Of a stretch of 64,000 bases of DNA, positions 43,744-53,372 are shown one piece after another (the first letter of the stretch is position 1; each line of letters starts with the position of its first letter). Source of the stretch: Fimivicinus intestinavium (lineage in GTDB: Bacteria > Bacillota > Clostridia > Oscillospirales > Acutalibacteraceae); assembly GCA_018715765.1 (NCBI GenBank), contig DVKY01000011.1, forward strand, positions 1 to 64,000, read 5' to 3'. Both the position numbers and the translations under genes were made by a program. Under the pieces are notes generated by a model that saw only the letters and a program-made list of their open reading frames with translations, did no database searches and was not told the origin of the DNA.

Positions 43744-45462
43744 ATGAAAGAGATCAATTTGCTTGAAAAAAGCTTCTTGAATTCCAAATTTTTTGATTCG
43801 CGGATCAAAACAAATTCGGTATCCCGAAAAGAAAAAATTTTAGGACATCTAATTGGGCCGCTTGGCCTGATTCTGGTCGTGAACACGGTGGCGGCGCTGG
43901 TTGAAAAATTCTTTACACAGCAGGTCGGCGCGCTTTATGGGCAGGAAAATGTTGAAATGATTTCCGTAATGGGCGGCAAGTACGAGGTTGTGATGACGGT
44001 TGCAAAAGTCCTTGCCATGTTTACGGGCATCCTGATTTCCTGGCTGATATCCCACACAAAAACCAAGCAGGGCCGGCTTCGCCCATGGTACCTTATATTC
44101 AGCTTTATCTCCATCATTATCGGAGCGACGATCTTTTTGTTCAGCGGCGATACGCTTGGGGACAATTACTGGTATTATTTCTTTTTCCTGCTGATCTGCT
44201 ATCATACCGTGGGCACATCCTATTTCCTTGTGTTCCGCGACAATATCGTTTCGCTTTCCTCGCGCAATGCAAGGGAAAAAACGCAGCTCACCTTTTTCAG
44301 AAAGCTTTCGTGGACCCTTCTTTCTGGAATATTGATCGGTATGCTGGTTTCATCGGTGGTTATACCCTTCTGGCTTCAATATGACATCAAGGGCTATGCC
44401 GAGCTTATGATCGGAGTTTCGATCGTTGCTATTCCACTGGTCTTAATGGAATACTTTTACACAAGAGAGCGCGTTATTGAAGATGTGGCGGAAGAAAAAG
44501 GGCTTGAAAACGAAAATAAGGTTCCCCTTATCGACCAGATGAAAGCGCTTTTCACAAACAAATACTGGGTTATCCTGAATGTGCTGATACTTTTGCAGGG
44601 TATCGTGGATCAGTTTAAGGGCGGAAATGTTCAGTATTTTTACATTCAATATATGCTTGGCGGAATGGACAACAATTTTATGCAGGTCATATATCAGATC
44701 GTGACCGGCGTTCCCTTGGGTATAGGCGCGTTCGCGATCTACCCGCTTGCTAAAAAGATTGGCATTAAAAATCTGACGATTATTGGCTATTCACTGGTTC
44801 TGTGTGGCAGCATACTCGGCTGGATCTTCCCAGACCAGATGGTCCCGGCGCTGATCGGCGGTTTCCTTCGCAATATTGGATGGATGCCGAACTCCTATAT
44901 TTTCATCACGCTTTTGTGTTTTGCTTTTGACAGCATTGAGTATAAATCCCATGTTCGCCTTGAAGGCCTGATGGGGACCGGTATTGTGACAGCGGTGATG
45001 ACGCTGATCTATGCGCCTTTTGCGGGTGGCTATGAATCGGCGATCCTTCGCCTAGGCTTTGTTGATGTACCCGGTATTGTGCCAAGCGAAGAGGTCAAGG
45101 CATTCATGACTCTTGCATTTTATTTGTTTGACATCATTCTTGCCGCAGCCTTCATAATACTACTGCCGTTTGTTGATGTTGAAAAGAAAATGCCAAAGAT
45201 TACAGCAGAACTGCTACGCCGGAAAAAGGAAGCGATTCTTGCCAAGGGCGAGGAATGGATCGAGCCGGAGGAGCAGGACAGACTCGAACAAGAACGTGAA
45301 GCAAAAGAGCTGGAAGAGAATCGAATTGCCGATCTGAGGGCACGCTGTGCGAAAAAAGGTCTGGATTTTGAAACGGAAAATGCAAAGTACCTTGCCAAAC
45401 AGGCCGAAAAAGAACGAAAACAACAAGCCCGGCTTGCCAAAAAACAGGCGAAACGGAAATAA
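43744..45462 (+). CDS. GPH-family oligosaccharide:cation symporter (module 2)
   Basis: A 572-aa MelB-like symporter with 12 hydrophobic segments. It shares with the module 1 symporter the start DSRIKTNSVSRKEKILGH, the loop TKQGRLRPWYLIFSF, and a charged 90-residue C-terminal tail ending in KQARLAKKQAKRK. ATG after GAAGGGTG. It likely imports the oligosaccharides digested by the enzymes downstream. The similarity over the whole length shows that the two transporters are paralogues, and each is paired with a paralogous AraC gene. Confidence 0.9.
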   Translation: MKEINLLEKSFLNSKFFDSRIKTNSVSRKEKILGHLIGPLGLILVVNTVAALVEKFFTQQVGALYGQENVEMISVMGGKYEVVMTVAKVLAMFTGILISWLISHTKTKQGRLRPWYLIFSFISIIIGATIFLFSGDTLGDNYWYYFFFLLICYHTVGTSYFLVFRDNIVSLSSRNAREKTQLTFFRKLSWTLLSGILIGMLVSSVVIPFWLQYDIKGYAELMIGVSIVAIPLVLMEYFYTRERVIEDVAEEKGLENENKVPLIDQMKALFTNKYWVILNVLILLQGIVDQFKGGNVQYFYIQYMLGGMDNNFMQVIYQIVTGVPLGIGAFAIYPLAKKIGIKNLTIIGYSLVLCGSILGWIFPDQMVPALIGGFLRNIGWMPNSYIFITLLCFAFDSIEYKSHVRLEGLMGTGIVTAVMTLIYAPFAGGYESAILRLGFVDVPGIVPSEEVKAFMTLAFYLFDIILAAAFIILLPFVDVEKKMPKITAELLRRKKEAILAKGEEWIEPEEQDRLEQEREAKELEENRIADLRARCAKKGLDFETENAKYLAKQAEKERKQQARLAKKQAKRK

Positions 45463-45477
45463 ATCGGGAGACGGCGC

Positions 45478-47814
45478 ATGATCTTCGACTTTAACGAAAA
45501 TTGGATCTTTGAAAAGGTAGGCGGCGAAAAGCGAATGCTTCATCTGCCGCATGACGCGATGCTTGAAGAAAAGCGGTATGCCGCCTGTCGAAACGCATCG
45601 CAGAGTGGATATTTCCCTGGAGGAAAGTATCGGTATACCAAAACTTTTAATATCAAGGAGGAAGATGCCGGCAAAAATATTATCCTGCATTTTGAGGGCG
45701 TTTATCGAAACGCCACTGTATTGGTGAACGGCAAATGTGTCTGTAAGCATAAGTACGGGTATTCACCGTTTATAGCAAATGTATCCGATTTTGTCAAAGC
45801 CGGAGAAAATCATGTGCAAGTCTATGTGGACAACAGCCTTGTACCAAATTGCCGTTGGTATTCCGGCAGCGGGATTTACCGCCCCGTGCACCTTGAAATA
45901 ACAGCGAAAAGCGCTCCGACTTTTCTCAGGGCGAAAACCGTCTCTTATGAGCCTGCAGTGGTGGAAATAAGCACAGACGATGACGCAATAGTGCAAATAT
46001 ATAATGCGGAAAAAGAGCTTATCGCTCATGGCGAAAAAGGAAGGTTCACCATCGAAAATGCAAAGCTTTGGAGCGCAGAATCCCCCTATCTTTACACAGC
46101 AAAAGCAGTTCGAGGCGGGCAAGAGTGTGTTTGCCGATTTGGTATCCGGCTTCTGGAATGGAGCGGTCAAAAGGGCTTTTTGGTAAACGGCAAAGAGACG
46201 CTTCTTCGCGGCGGCTGCATCCACCATGACAACGGTGTGCTCGGCGCGTGCAGCTTCGCCGATGCGGAGCGCCGCAGAGTGCGCATCCTGAAAAATCAGG
46301 GCTTCAATGCCCTTCGTATGGCGCACAATCCGGCGTCTTCAGCGCTTCTTGACGCTTGTGATGAGATGGGAATGTATGTGCTGGACGAGGCGTTTGACGG
46401 CTGGTATATTCCGAAAGATTACCACGATTTTTCGCGCGATTTCTTTGATGAATACAAAGATGTTCTTAAAACGATGGTACAAAAGGACTTTAATCATCCG
46501 AGCGTTATCATGTATTCCCTTGGCAACGAGGTCACAGAAAGCTCGCAAAAAAAAGGGATAGATCTTTGCGCCGAAATGCGTGATATCCTGCACGGACTTG
46601 ACGATACGCGGCCTGTTACCTGCGGCATCAATGTGCTGCTTGATGTTTACGCAAAGCTCGGGATAGGCGTTTACAGCGATAAAAAAGCATATCGCCGTGA
46701 GCCGCTTCCGGAAGGAGGAGAATATAAGGAGAAAAAATCCGGCTCCACCTTCTTTAATTTCTGGACGGAAAAGCTTGGAAAATTATTTTTTTTGATGAGC
46801 AAGGGAAAGCTTGCCGAAAAGGTCGTGCGGGATGTTGCTCCATCGCTCGATATCGTCGGGCTGAATTACGCTTCTTCCAGATATGACATCGACGCGAAAA
46901 AATATCCCGACCGTCTGATGCTGGGCACGGAGACGATGTCGGGGGACCTGCCTTATAACTGGAGCCGCATTTTAAACCACAAACAGCTTATCGGCGATTT
47001 CGTTTGGTCCGCTTGGGATTATATAGGCGAGACCTGTATGGGCTGGACTTATCAGTCCTATCCCGGCTTGCCGCTGCTTTCCGGTCAGGGGATGATAGAC
47101 ATAACCGGTCTTCCGCTTGCTCAGATGGCATTTATGCAGTGCGTATGGGGGTTTCGAAAAGCGCCGTATATTGCCGTCAGGCCGCTGAATCACAGCAGCG
47201 AAACGCCGTCCATGGGTGCATGGCAATTTACAAATGCGCTTGAAAGCTGGACATGGCATGGCTTTGAAGGCAAAAGCACCGTTGTGGAGGTTTATTCTGC
47301 CGCAGATTCCGTGCGCCTCAGTTTAAACGGCAAAGAAATAGGCACAAAAAAGCTGAAAAATAACAGGGCGCTTTTTAAAGTCCAATATCAGCCCGGCACG
47401 CTTGCGGCGGAGGCGTTGGACAAAAACGGAAAAACAATAGAGAAAAGCGCGCTTGCAACGGGCGGCAAAGATGTTGTATTTTCTGTTCATACGGATAAAG
47501 AATCGCTTTGCGCGAATCACCAGGACCTCTGCTTTGCCGAGATTGAGTTTACGGACGGACGCGGCAATCTGCTGCCATACATCGAACAGCGTGTTGAGGT
47601 GCAGATAAGCGGCGACGCGGTCGTACTGCAGGGGCTCGGCAGCGCGCTCACTAAAACCGACGAGGTGTTTACTAAACCCTATCACAACGCTTACCGGGGC
47701 AGGGCGCTCGCCGTTTTCAGAGCGAACGGGCAAGCCGGAAAAAGCATTGTGACCATATCGTCAAAAGGCGCCGCGGCGTCCTTTGAAATAGAGGTGACGA
47801 ATCAGAATGAGTAA
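45478..47814 (+). CDS. GH2-family beta-glycosidase
   Basis: A 778-aa enzyme. The N-terminal jelly roll (YFPGGKYRYTKTFNIKEED) and Ig-like domain precede the TIM barrel. Acid/base Glu351 lies in YSLGNEVTES and nucleophile Glu485 in MLGTETMSGD. C-terminal domains include DUF4982-like and Ig-like regions. A beta-galactosidase or beta-glucuronidase-type reaction is likely; the family alone does not decide. No signal peptide. It overlaps the next gene by 8 nt. Confidence 0.87.
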   Translation: MIFDFNENWIFEKVGGEKRMLHLPHDAMLEEKRYAACRNASQSGYFPGGKYRYTKTFNIKEEDAGKNIILHFEGVYRNATVLVNGKCVCKHKYGYSPFIANVSDFVKAGENHVQVYVDNSLVPNCRWYSGSGIYRPVHLEITAKSAPTFLRAKTVSYEPAVVEISTDDDAIVQIYNAEKELIAHGEKGRFTIENAKLWSAESPYLYTAKAVRGGQECVCRFGIRLLEWSGQKGFLVNGKETLLRGGCIHHDNGVLGACSFADAERRRVRILKNQGFNALRMAHNPASSALLDACDEMGMYVLDEAFDGWYIPKDYHDFSRDFFDEYKDVLKTMVQKDFNHPSVIMYSLGNEVTESSQKKGIDLCAEMRDILHGLDDTRPVTCGINVLLDVYAKLGIGVYSDKKAYRREPLPEGGEYKEKKSGSTFFNFWTEKLGKLFFLMSKGKLAEKVVRDVAPSLDIVGLNYASSRYDIDAKKYPDRLMLGTETMSGDLPYNWSRILNHKQLIGDFVWSAWDYIGETCMGWTYQSYPGLPLLSGQGMIDITGLPLAQMAFMQCVWGFRKAPYIAVRPLNHSSETPSMGAWQFTNALESWTWHGFEGKSTVVEVYSAADSVRLSLNGKEIGTKKLKNNRALFKVQYQPGTLAAEALDKNGKTIEKSALATGGKDVVFSVHTDKESLCANHQDLCFAEIEFTDGRGNLLPYIEQRVEVQISGDAVVLQGLGSALTKTDEVFTKPYHNAYRGRALAVFRANGQAGKSIVTISSKGAAASFEIEVTNQNE

Positions 47815-49513
47815 AATTCAGTGCAATCCAATGGAGATCGCATATAAATACCAGCACCCGCTGTTTGGAAAATATGCGTACAAGGAAGCGGCGGATCCCA
47901 CAATTATCCTTTTTAAAGGGAAATATTATCTTTTTACATCAAAATGCGGCGGGTTTTATTATTCCGACGATCTTATAAAATGGGATTTTCACGAGGACAG
48001 AAAACTGGAGATCCACGGCTATGCGCCGGATGTCAGCGAGCATAACGGTTATTTATATTTCTGCGCATCTGCTTACACAAAAAAATGCAGGATTTTGCGC
48101 ACAAAAGACCCGTTCGCCGGATTTGAATTCGTATCCGCGCCTTTTACGTTCTGGGATCCACACCTTTATTTTGAGGATGACAGATCTTATCTTTATTGGG
48201 GTTGTTCCTCTACGGAGCCTATCTACGGCATTGAGATGGATCCCAAAGCGATGATGCCGGTAGGGAAAAAGAAAGGCATTGTATCCGCCGACAAGAAAAA
48301 TCACGGCATAGACAATAAGGATATATATGCCAATCAGAAAATCAGTCTGTGGCAGCGATATATCAATCTTTTTGTGGGCACAGGTGCTTTTATAGAAGGC
48401 GCTTTCCTCAATAAAATCGGGTCAAAATATTATTTTCAGTATGCAACGCCCGGTACAGAATTTCCGACTTACGGCGACGCCGTTTTGGTCGGCGACAGCC
48501 CGCTTGGAGAGTTCCGGTGGCAACAACATAATCCGTACTCCATTGTACCCTCCGGCTTTTTACAGGGCGCCGGGCACGGCAGCACCTTTTACGACAAGGC
48601 CGGCAATCTCTGGCACGCTTCTTCTGTCTGTGTGGGTGTGAACCACAATTTTGAGCGCCGGCTCGGCCTTTGGCCCGCAGGCGTGGATAAAGACGGCAAT
48701 CTGTTTTGCAACCAGTATTTTGCCGATTACCCGAAGCGCATACCGGACGGCCGATTCGACCCGATGTCTATCGAGCCGGAGTGGATGCTGCTTTCCTACC
48801 GCAAACAGGCGCAGGCCTCCTCTTTTTGCGAAGGTTTTTCTCCCGAACAGGCGGTGGATGAGCACATCAAAACCATGTGGCGCGCGCAAAGCAGCAAAAG
48901 CGGCGAATGGCTTTGCATAGACCTTGGCAAGCTTTATGATGTGTCGGCCGTTCAGATGAATTTCGGCGACTGGCAAACCAAAAAGAAAACGGCGCCGCTC
49001 AAGGAATACGGCGGCACCTTTACACAGGAGCGGTATATTGAAGAAGAGCTGGTAAAATACCAATATGCACTTTTTTACAGTGCCGACGGGGAAAAATGGC
49101 TGCCATACGGTACGGCGCAGAATACGACTCTGCCCCACAAGCTGATGGAGCATCCGGCAAAAGCGCGTTATATCAAAGCCGTTTTTGAAAGCGCGCCGTA
49201 CGGGCAGAATTACGCGGTTTCGGGGCTCCGCGTTTTTGGCAGGGGCAACGGCGCTTTACCCGGGCAGAGTGCAAAAGTGACAGCCAAAAGGATCGATGCC
49301 GTTACCGGCGTCATCGAGTGGCAGCCATCGCCCGAAACGCATTACTGTATTCGAATCGGAACAGCGCCGGATAAGTTGTATAACAGCATACTGCTTTATG
49401 AAGGCGGCGCCTACACAGTCACATTTTTAAATCGGGAAACAGAGAAATATTACTATGCCGTGGATACATTTAACGAAAACGGTATCACAAAGGGCAGAGT
49501 AAATGTTTTTTAA
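47807..49513 (+). CDS. GH43-type glycosidase with C-terminal discoidin-like domain
   Basis: A 568-aa enzyme with a five-bladed propeller. The three expected acids are Asp30 in AADPTII, Asp117 in FWDPHLYF and Glu197 in FIEGAFLNK. After about residue 340 an F5/8C-type (CBM32-like) sandwich follows (QASSFCEGFSPEQAVDEHIK), then a short FN3-like tail. Such enzymes cut alpha-L-arabinofuranosyl or beta-xylosyl bonds by inversion. No signal peptide. The start ATG overlaps the GH2 stop, indicating coupled translation. Confidence 0.82.
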   Translation: MSKIQCNPMEIAYKYQHPLFGKYAYKEAADPTIILFKGKYYLFTSKCGGFYYSDDLIKWDFHEDRKLEIHGYAPDVSEHNGYLYFCASAYTKKCRILRTKDPFAGFEFVSAPFTFWDPHLYFEDDRSYLYWGCSSTEPIYGIEMDPKAMMPVGKKKGIVSADKKNHGIDNKDIYANQKISLWQRYINLFVGTGAFIEGAFLNKIGSKYYFQYATPGTEFPTYGDAVLVGDSPLGEFRWQQHNPYSIVPSGFLQGAGHGSTFYDKAGNLWHASSVCVGVNHNFERRLGLWPAGVDKDGNLFCNQYFADYPKRIPDGRFDPMSIEPEWMLLSYRKQAQASSFCEGFSPEQAVDEHIKTMWRAQSSKSGEWLCIDLGKLYDVSAVQMNFGDWQTKKKTAPLKEYGGTFTQERYIEEELVKYQYALFYSADGEKWLPYGTAQNTTLPHKLMEHPAKARYIKAVFESAPYGQNYAVSGLRVFGRGNGALPGQSAKVTAKRIDAVTGVIEWQPSPETHYCIRIGTAPDKLYNSILLYEGGAYTVTFLNRETEKYYYAVDTFNENGITKGRVNVF

Positions 49514-49539
49514 GAGGGCACTTGAAAAGGAGAAGGACT

Positions 49540-52053
49540 ATGTTTGCCATTGATGAAATTAAAATTGAAAATACGTCGGCTGCGGTCGTCACCGACAACG
49601 AGGAGCCCGTCCTTTCCTTTTCTCTGCGTTCAGACAAAGAGGGCTGCCGGCTTGAAAGCGGCATTGTCCGAATCGGCAATTGGAAAAAACGCATAAATGC
49701 GCAAACAGGTATCGTTTTAAAGGGGCTGAAATTTCAGCCTTTTACAACCTACACCGTTAAGCTTACGGCGTTTGATAACTACGGCAATCAAGCGGAAAAA
49801 TCAGCCTCATTTTCAACCGGCCGGCTCCAAACGCCCTGGTCCGCCAAATGGATAACGGATAAAAGCTATGGCTTTAAGCGTGGCACTTCTCCGGCACCGT
49901 TTACCTTCCGCCGAAGCTTCAAGCTCCAAAAGCCTGTTCGGCGCGCCTTTATCACGGCAACTGCGCTTGGAATATACGAGCTTGAACTGAACGGCAAAAA
50001 AGTCGGAAACGAATATTTCGCCCCCGGATTTACCAGCTACAAGCATGATCTGCAGTATAATTTTTATGATGTGCGCGAACTGCTTGGCGAAAGCAATACC
50101 CTGATTGCCGTTGTCGGCGGCGGCTGGGCTGCCGGCCGGTTCACCTACGCAAGCAAAAGCAAAATCACCTGCGACCGGCCGGATTTTAAAATGGAGCTGT
50201 TTTTGGAATATGCGGACGACACCAAAGAGAAACTGATCACAGACCCCACATGGCAGGTTACGCAAGAGGGAAACTTCCGATTCGGCGATTTTTACGACGG
50301 CGAAATTTACGATGCAACGGTCGATTTGGAAAAGGTACATTGGAAAAGCGTCGATACATATCAGCCCGGATTTGAGCCAAATATCACCGCGTGTTACGGC
50401 TGCGCGGTAACCAAGCATGAAACGCTCAATCCGGTCGCCTCATTTCCTGCGAAAAACGGCAAAGAAACCATCTATGATTTCGGACAGAATTTTGCAGGCG
50501 TTATTAAATTAAAAATAAACGGAACAAAAGGCCAAAAAATAGTGGTTCGTCATGCTGAAATACTGCTTGACGGAAATTTATGTGTTAAGTCTTTGCGTAC
50601 AGCAAAAGCAACGGCAGTTTATATTTGCGCAGACGGTATTCAGGAATATTTCCCTCGTTTGACGTATATGGGCTTTCGTTACATAGGCATATCAGGGATT
50701 GTGGCAGAAAAGGTTCAGGTTGGGGCGATTGTTCTTCATTCTGATTTTGAAGAAATAGGAACATTTGAATGTTCAAATCCCATGCTTAATCAGTTGCAAA
50801 ACAATATCCGTTGGTCGGGTAAATCGAATTTTCTTGATATTCCTACCGACTGTCCGCAAAGAGATGAGCGGCAGGGCTGGACGGGCGATATTTCCGTGTA
50901 CGCCTCCACGGCGTGTTTTAATTTCGACCTCTCTCGTTTTTTTGACAAGTGGCTCCGGGATGTCCGTTCGGAGCAAAGCCGCACGGGCGGTATACCGCAG
51001 GTCGTTCCAAAGCAAGGGTACGGCGCGCCGGCTGTGCCGACCGCGTGCTGGGGCGATTGCTGCATTCTTGTGCCGTGGGCGGAATATCTTGCCCGCGGAA
51101 ATAAGGAACTGTTAAAAAAACAGTATCCATGTATGAAAAAATATCTCAGCGCAGTTAAATTCTGGGCAGGCTTATTTAGTATAAATAAGAATAAAAAGCA
51201 TATTTGGAAATGGCTCTTCCAGTTCGGAGACTGGTGTGCACCCGAAGGAAATATAATGGATTGGATGGCAAAGGGCAAATGGGTCGCCACCGCCTATTAC
51301 GCCAATTCCTGCAATATCGTTTCCAAAATCGCCGAAATACTTGGGGAAAAAGAGGATGCGCTTTATTATCACAATTTATATAAAGACATATCTAATGCTT
51401 ACAGAAGTGCTTTTACAGATCAAAACGGGAATTTGAAAAACGAATTTCAAACAGGATATGTTTTGCCTCTTTATTTTAATATGGCAAGCAGCAATGAAGC
51501 AAAGAAAATGGCTGAAAACCTAAACAGGCTCGTTGCTGAAAAAGATTATCATTTAAGTACAGGATTCACAGGCACGCCCTATCTGTTGTTTGCACTTGCC
51601 GATAACGGCTATGCGGATACAGCATACAGGGTGTTGTTTCAGGAGACAAGTCCATCTTGGCTTTCCTGTATCAAAAAAGGCGCCACCACCACTTGGGAAG
51701 AGTGGGATATAGATCCCAAAAGTTCTAATAAAGACGGCAATATTCCGTCGTATAATCACTACGCATACGGCGCGGTGGGCGATTTCCTTTATCGGCGCGT
51801 ATTGGGCATTGAAGCAAACGAGGGCGGATATAAAAGATTTACCGTCAAGCCGATTTTGGGCGGCGGTCTAACTTACGCCAGGGGCGAAACGAAAACGCCG
51901 TTCGGAAAGATCGGCGTACAGTGGGAAATAAAAGGCGGCGGCTTCGGAATAGATGTCCGCGTGCCGGTGTCCGCTTCCTGCACGCTCGTTTTGCCGAGCG
52001 GCAAAACACATTTGCTTGACAGCGGAGCTTATCATTTTGAGGAGGCATATTGA
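49540..52053 (+). CDS. GH78 alpha-L-rhamnosidase
   Basis: An 837-aa enzyme with N-terminal beta domains (ATALGIYELELNGKKVGNEY, FYDVRELLGESNTL) and an (alpha/alpha)6 barrel with DIPTDCPQRDERQGWTGD, in which Glu443 is the expected general acid/base partner. ATTTWEEWD further on is also typical. It would release terminal alpha-L-rhamnose from glycans or flavonoid glycosides. ATG after AAGGAG. There is no rhamnose isomerase or kinase (RhaA/RhaB) in the window, unless the isomerase-like gene at 58888 takes that part. Confidence 0.88.
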   Translation: MFAIDEIKIENTSAAVVTDNEEPVLSFSLRSDKEGCRLESGIVRIGNWKKRINAQTGIVLKGLKFQPFTTYTVKLTAFDNYGNQAEKSASFSTGRLQTPWSAKWITDKSYGFKRGTSPAPFTFRRSFKLQKPVRRAFITATALGIYELELNGKKVGNEYFAPGFTSYKHDLQYNFYDVRELLGESNTLIAVVGGGWAAGRFTYASKSKITCDRPDFKMELFLEYADDTKEKLITDPTWQVTQEGNFRFGDFYDGEIYDATVDLEKVHWKSVDTYQPGFEPNITACYGCAVTKHETLNPVASFPAKNGKETIYDFGQNFAGVIKLKINGTKGQKIVVRHAEILLDGNLCVKSLRTAKATAVYICADGIQEYFPRLTYMGFRYIGISGIVAEKVQVGAIVLHSDFEEIGTFECSNPMLNQLQNNIRWSGKSNFLDIPTDCPQRDERQGWTGDISVYASTACFNFDLSRFFDKWLRDVRSEQSRTGGIPQVVPKQGYGAPAVPTACWGDCCILVPWAEYLARGNKELLKKQYPCMKKYLSAVKFWAGLFSINKNKKHIWKWLFQFGDWCAPEGNIMDWMAKGKWVATAYYANSCNIVSKIAEILGEKEDALYYHNLYKDISNAYRSAFTDQNGNLKNEFQTGYVLPLYFNMASSNEAKKMAENLNRLVAEKDYHLSTGFTGTPYLLFALADNGYADTAYRVLFQETSPSWLSCIKKGATTTWEEWDIDPKSSNKDGNIPSYNHYAYGAVGDFLYRRVLGIEANEGGYKRFTVKPILGGGLTYARGETKTPFGKIGVQWEIKGGGFGIDVRVPVSASCTLVLPSGKTHLLDSGAYHFEEAY

Positions 52054-53372
52054 TGCAAAAAGGTTTTTCAAAGGATTTTCTGTGGGGCGCCGCGACCTCT
52101 GCCGCGCAGATAGAGGGCGGCTTTGACTGCGGCGGAAGATCCCCGAGCATTTGGGACGCCGCGCCGAAAGAAAAGATAAAAGATGGCGCTGACTGCCATA
52201 CCGCGTGCGACCATTTTCACCGCTTTCGGGAAGATGTTGCCATAATGAAAGAACTGGGGCTGAAATCTTACCGCTTCTCCGTTTCATGGTCGCGCGTTGT
52301 TTCCGCCGACGGCGTCGTGAACCGCCGTGGGCTCGACTTTTACAGCGCGCTTGTGGACGAGCTGCGCAAAAATAATATAGAACCGCTGGTCACGCTTTAT
52401 CACTGGGATCTGCCGCTTTGGCAGTACGAAAAGGGTGGCTGGCTGAATGAAGCCGTTATCGATGATTTTCAATTTTATGTCAAAACAGTGGTGGAGGCAC
52501 TGTCCGACCGGGTCACTTACTGGGTAACCTTCAACGAGCCCTCCTGTTTTTTGATGAACGGCTATATGCAGGGCGTGCACGCGCCGTTTAAGCGCAAATA
52601 TCTTGCACTGCCGAAATTCACAAAGATTTTTATGCGCGCTAATCAAAAGGCAGTCGAAACCATACGCAGACATGCAAAAATAACGCCGAAGATAGGGCTA
52701 TCGTTTGCGGCGGGCGCCTTTATTCCCGATCATGAAGAAGATACAAAAAGCGTAGAAGAGGCTTACAGAAAATCGTTTCATAAAACGATGGGCACCATGA
52801 ACAACCGCTGGTGGATGGATCCGATTTTACTCGGCAAGCCGGTCAGCGCTTACGGGATCTATCGAACGCGCGAAAGGGATATGAAAAACTGCAAGGCAGA
52901 CCTTGATTTCCTTGCGATAAACAACTACGAAGCGTTCAACTATTCCGCCTGGGGCGGCGATAAGGGGATCGACAGATCCAAGCTGAAAACCACCGCGATA
53001 GATTGGGTGATAGACGGGCGATCCATTTACTGGACTTTGCGGTTCCTTTATAAAAGATACCGTTTGCCCATTATGATAACGGAAAACGGCATGGCAAACG
53101 ACGACCGTGTGCAAAACGGCGAGGTGAAAGACGATATTCGCGCCGAATTTATGGACGAATATCTATTCCATGTACACAAAGCGATCTGCGACGGCGTGCC
53201 CGTGCTCGGTTATCAGCACTGGTCACTTTTAGACAATTTTGAATGGGCGGAGGGTTACGGCCCGCGGTTTGGCCTTGTGTATGTGGATTATAAAACGCAG
53301 AGCAGGATTATTAAAAATTCTGCCTATCACTATAAAAAAATAATTGAAACAGACGGGGAATGTATTTTATGA
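52053..53372 (+). CDS. GH1 beta-glucosidase-type enzyme
   Basis: A 439-aa TIM-barrel enzyme: FLWGAATSAAQIEGG at the N terminus, acid/base Glu162 in TFNEPSC, nucleophile Glu344 in ITENGMAND, and WSLLDNFEWAEGY near the C terminus. It lacks the phospho-beta-glucosidase signature Ser/Lys/Tyr as far as I can tell, and there is no PTS system nearby, so an unphosphorylated beta-glucoside, galactoside or similar is likely. The start ATG overlaps the preceding stop by one base. Confidence 0.9.
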   Translation: MQKGFSKDFLWGAATSAAQIEGGFDCGGRSPSIWDAAPKEKIKDGADCHTACDHFHRFREDVAIMKELGLKSYRFSVSWSRVVSADGVVNRRGLDFYSALVDELRKNNIEPLVTLYHWDLPLWQYEKGGWLNEAVIDDFQFYVKTVVEALSDRVTYWVTFNEPSCFLMNGYMQGVHAPFKRKYLALPKFTKIFMRANQKAVETIRRHAKITPKIGLSFAAGAFIPDHEEDTKSVEEAYRKSFHKTMGTMNNRWWMDPILLGKPVSAYGIYRTRERDMKNCKADLDFLAINNYEAFNYSAWGGDKGIDRSKLKTTAIDWVIDGRSIYWTLRFLYKRYRLPIMITENGMANDDRVQNGEVKDDIRAEFMDEYLFHVHKAICDGVPVLGYQHWSLLDNFEWAEGYGPRFGLVYVDYKTQSRIIKNSAYHYKKIIETDGECIL

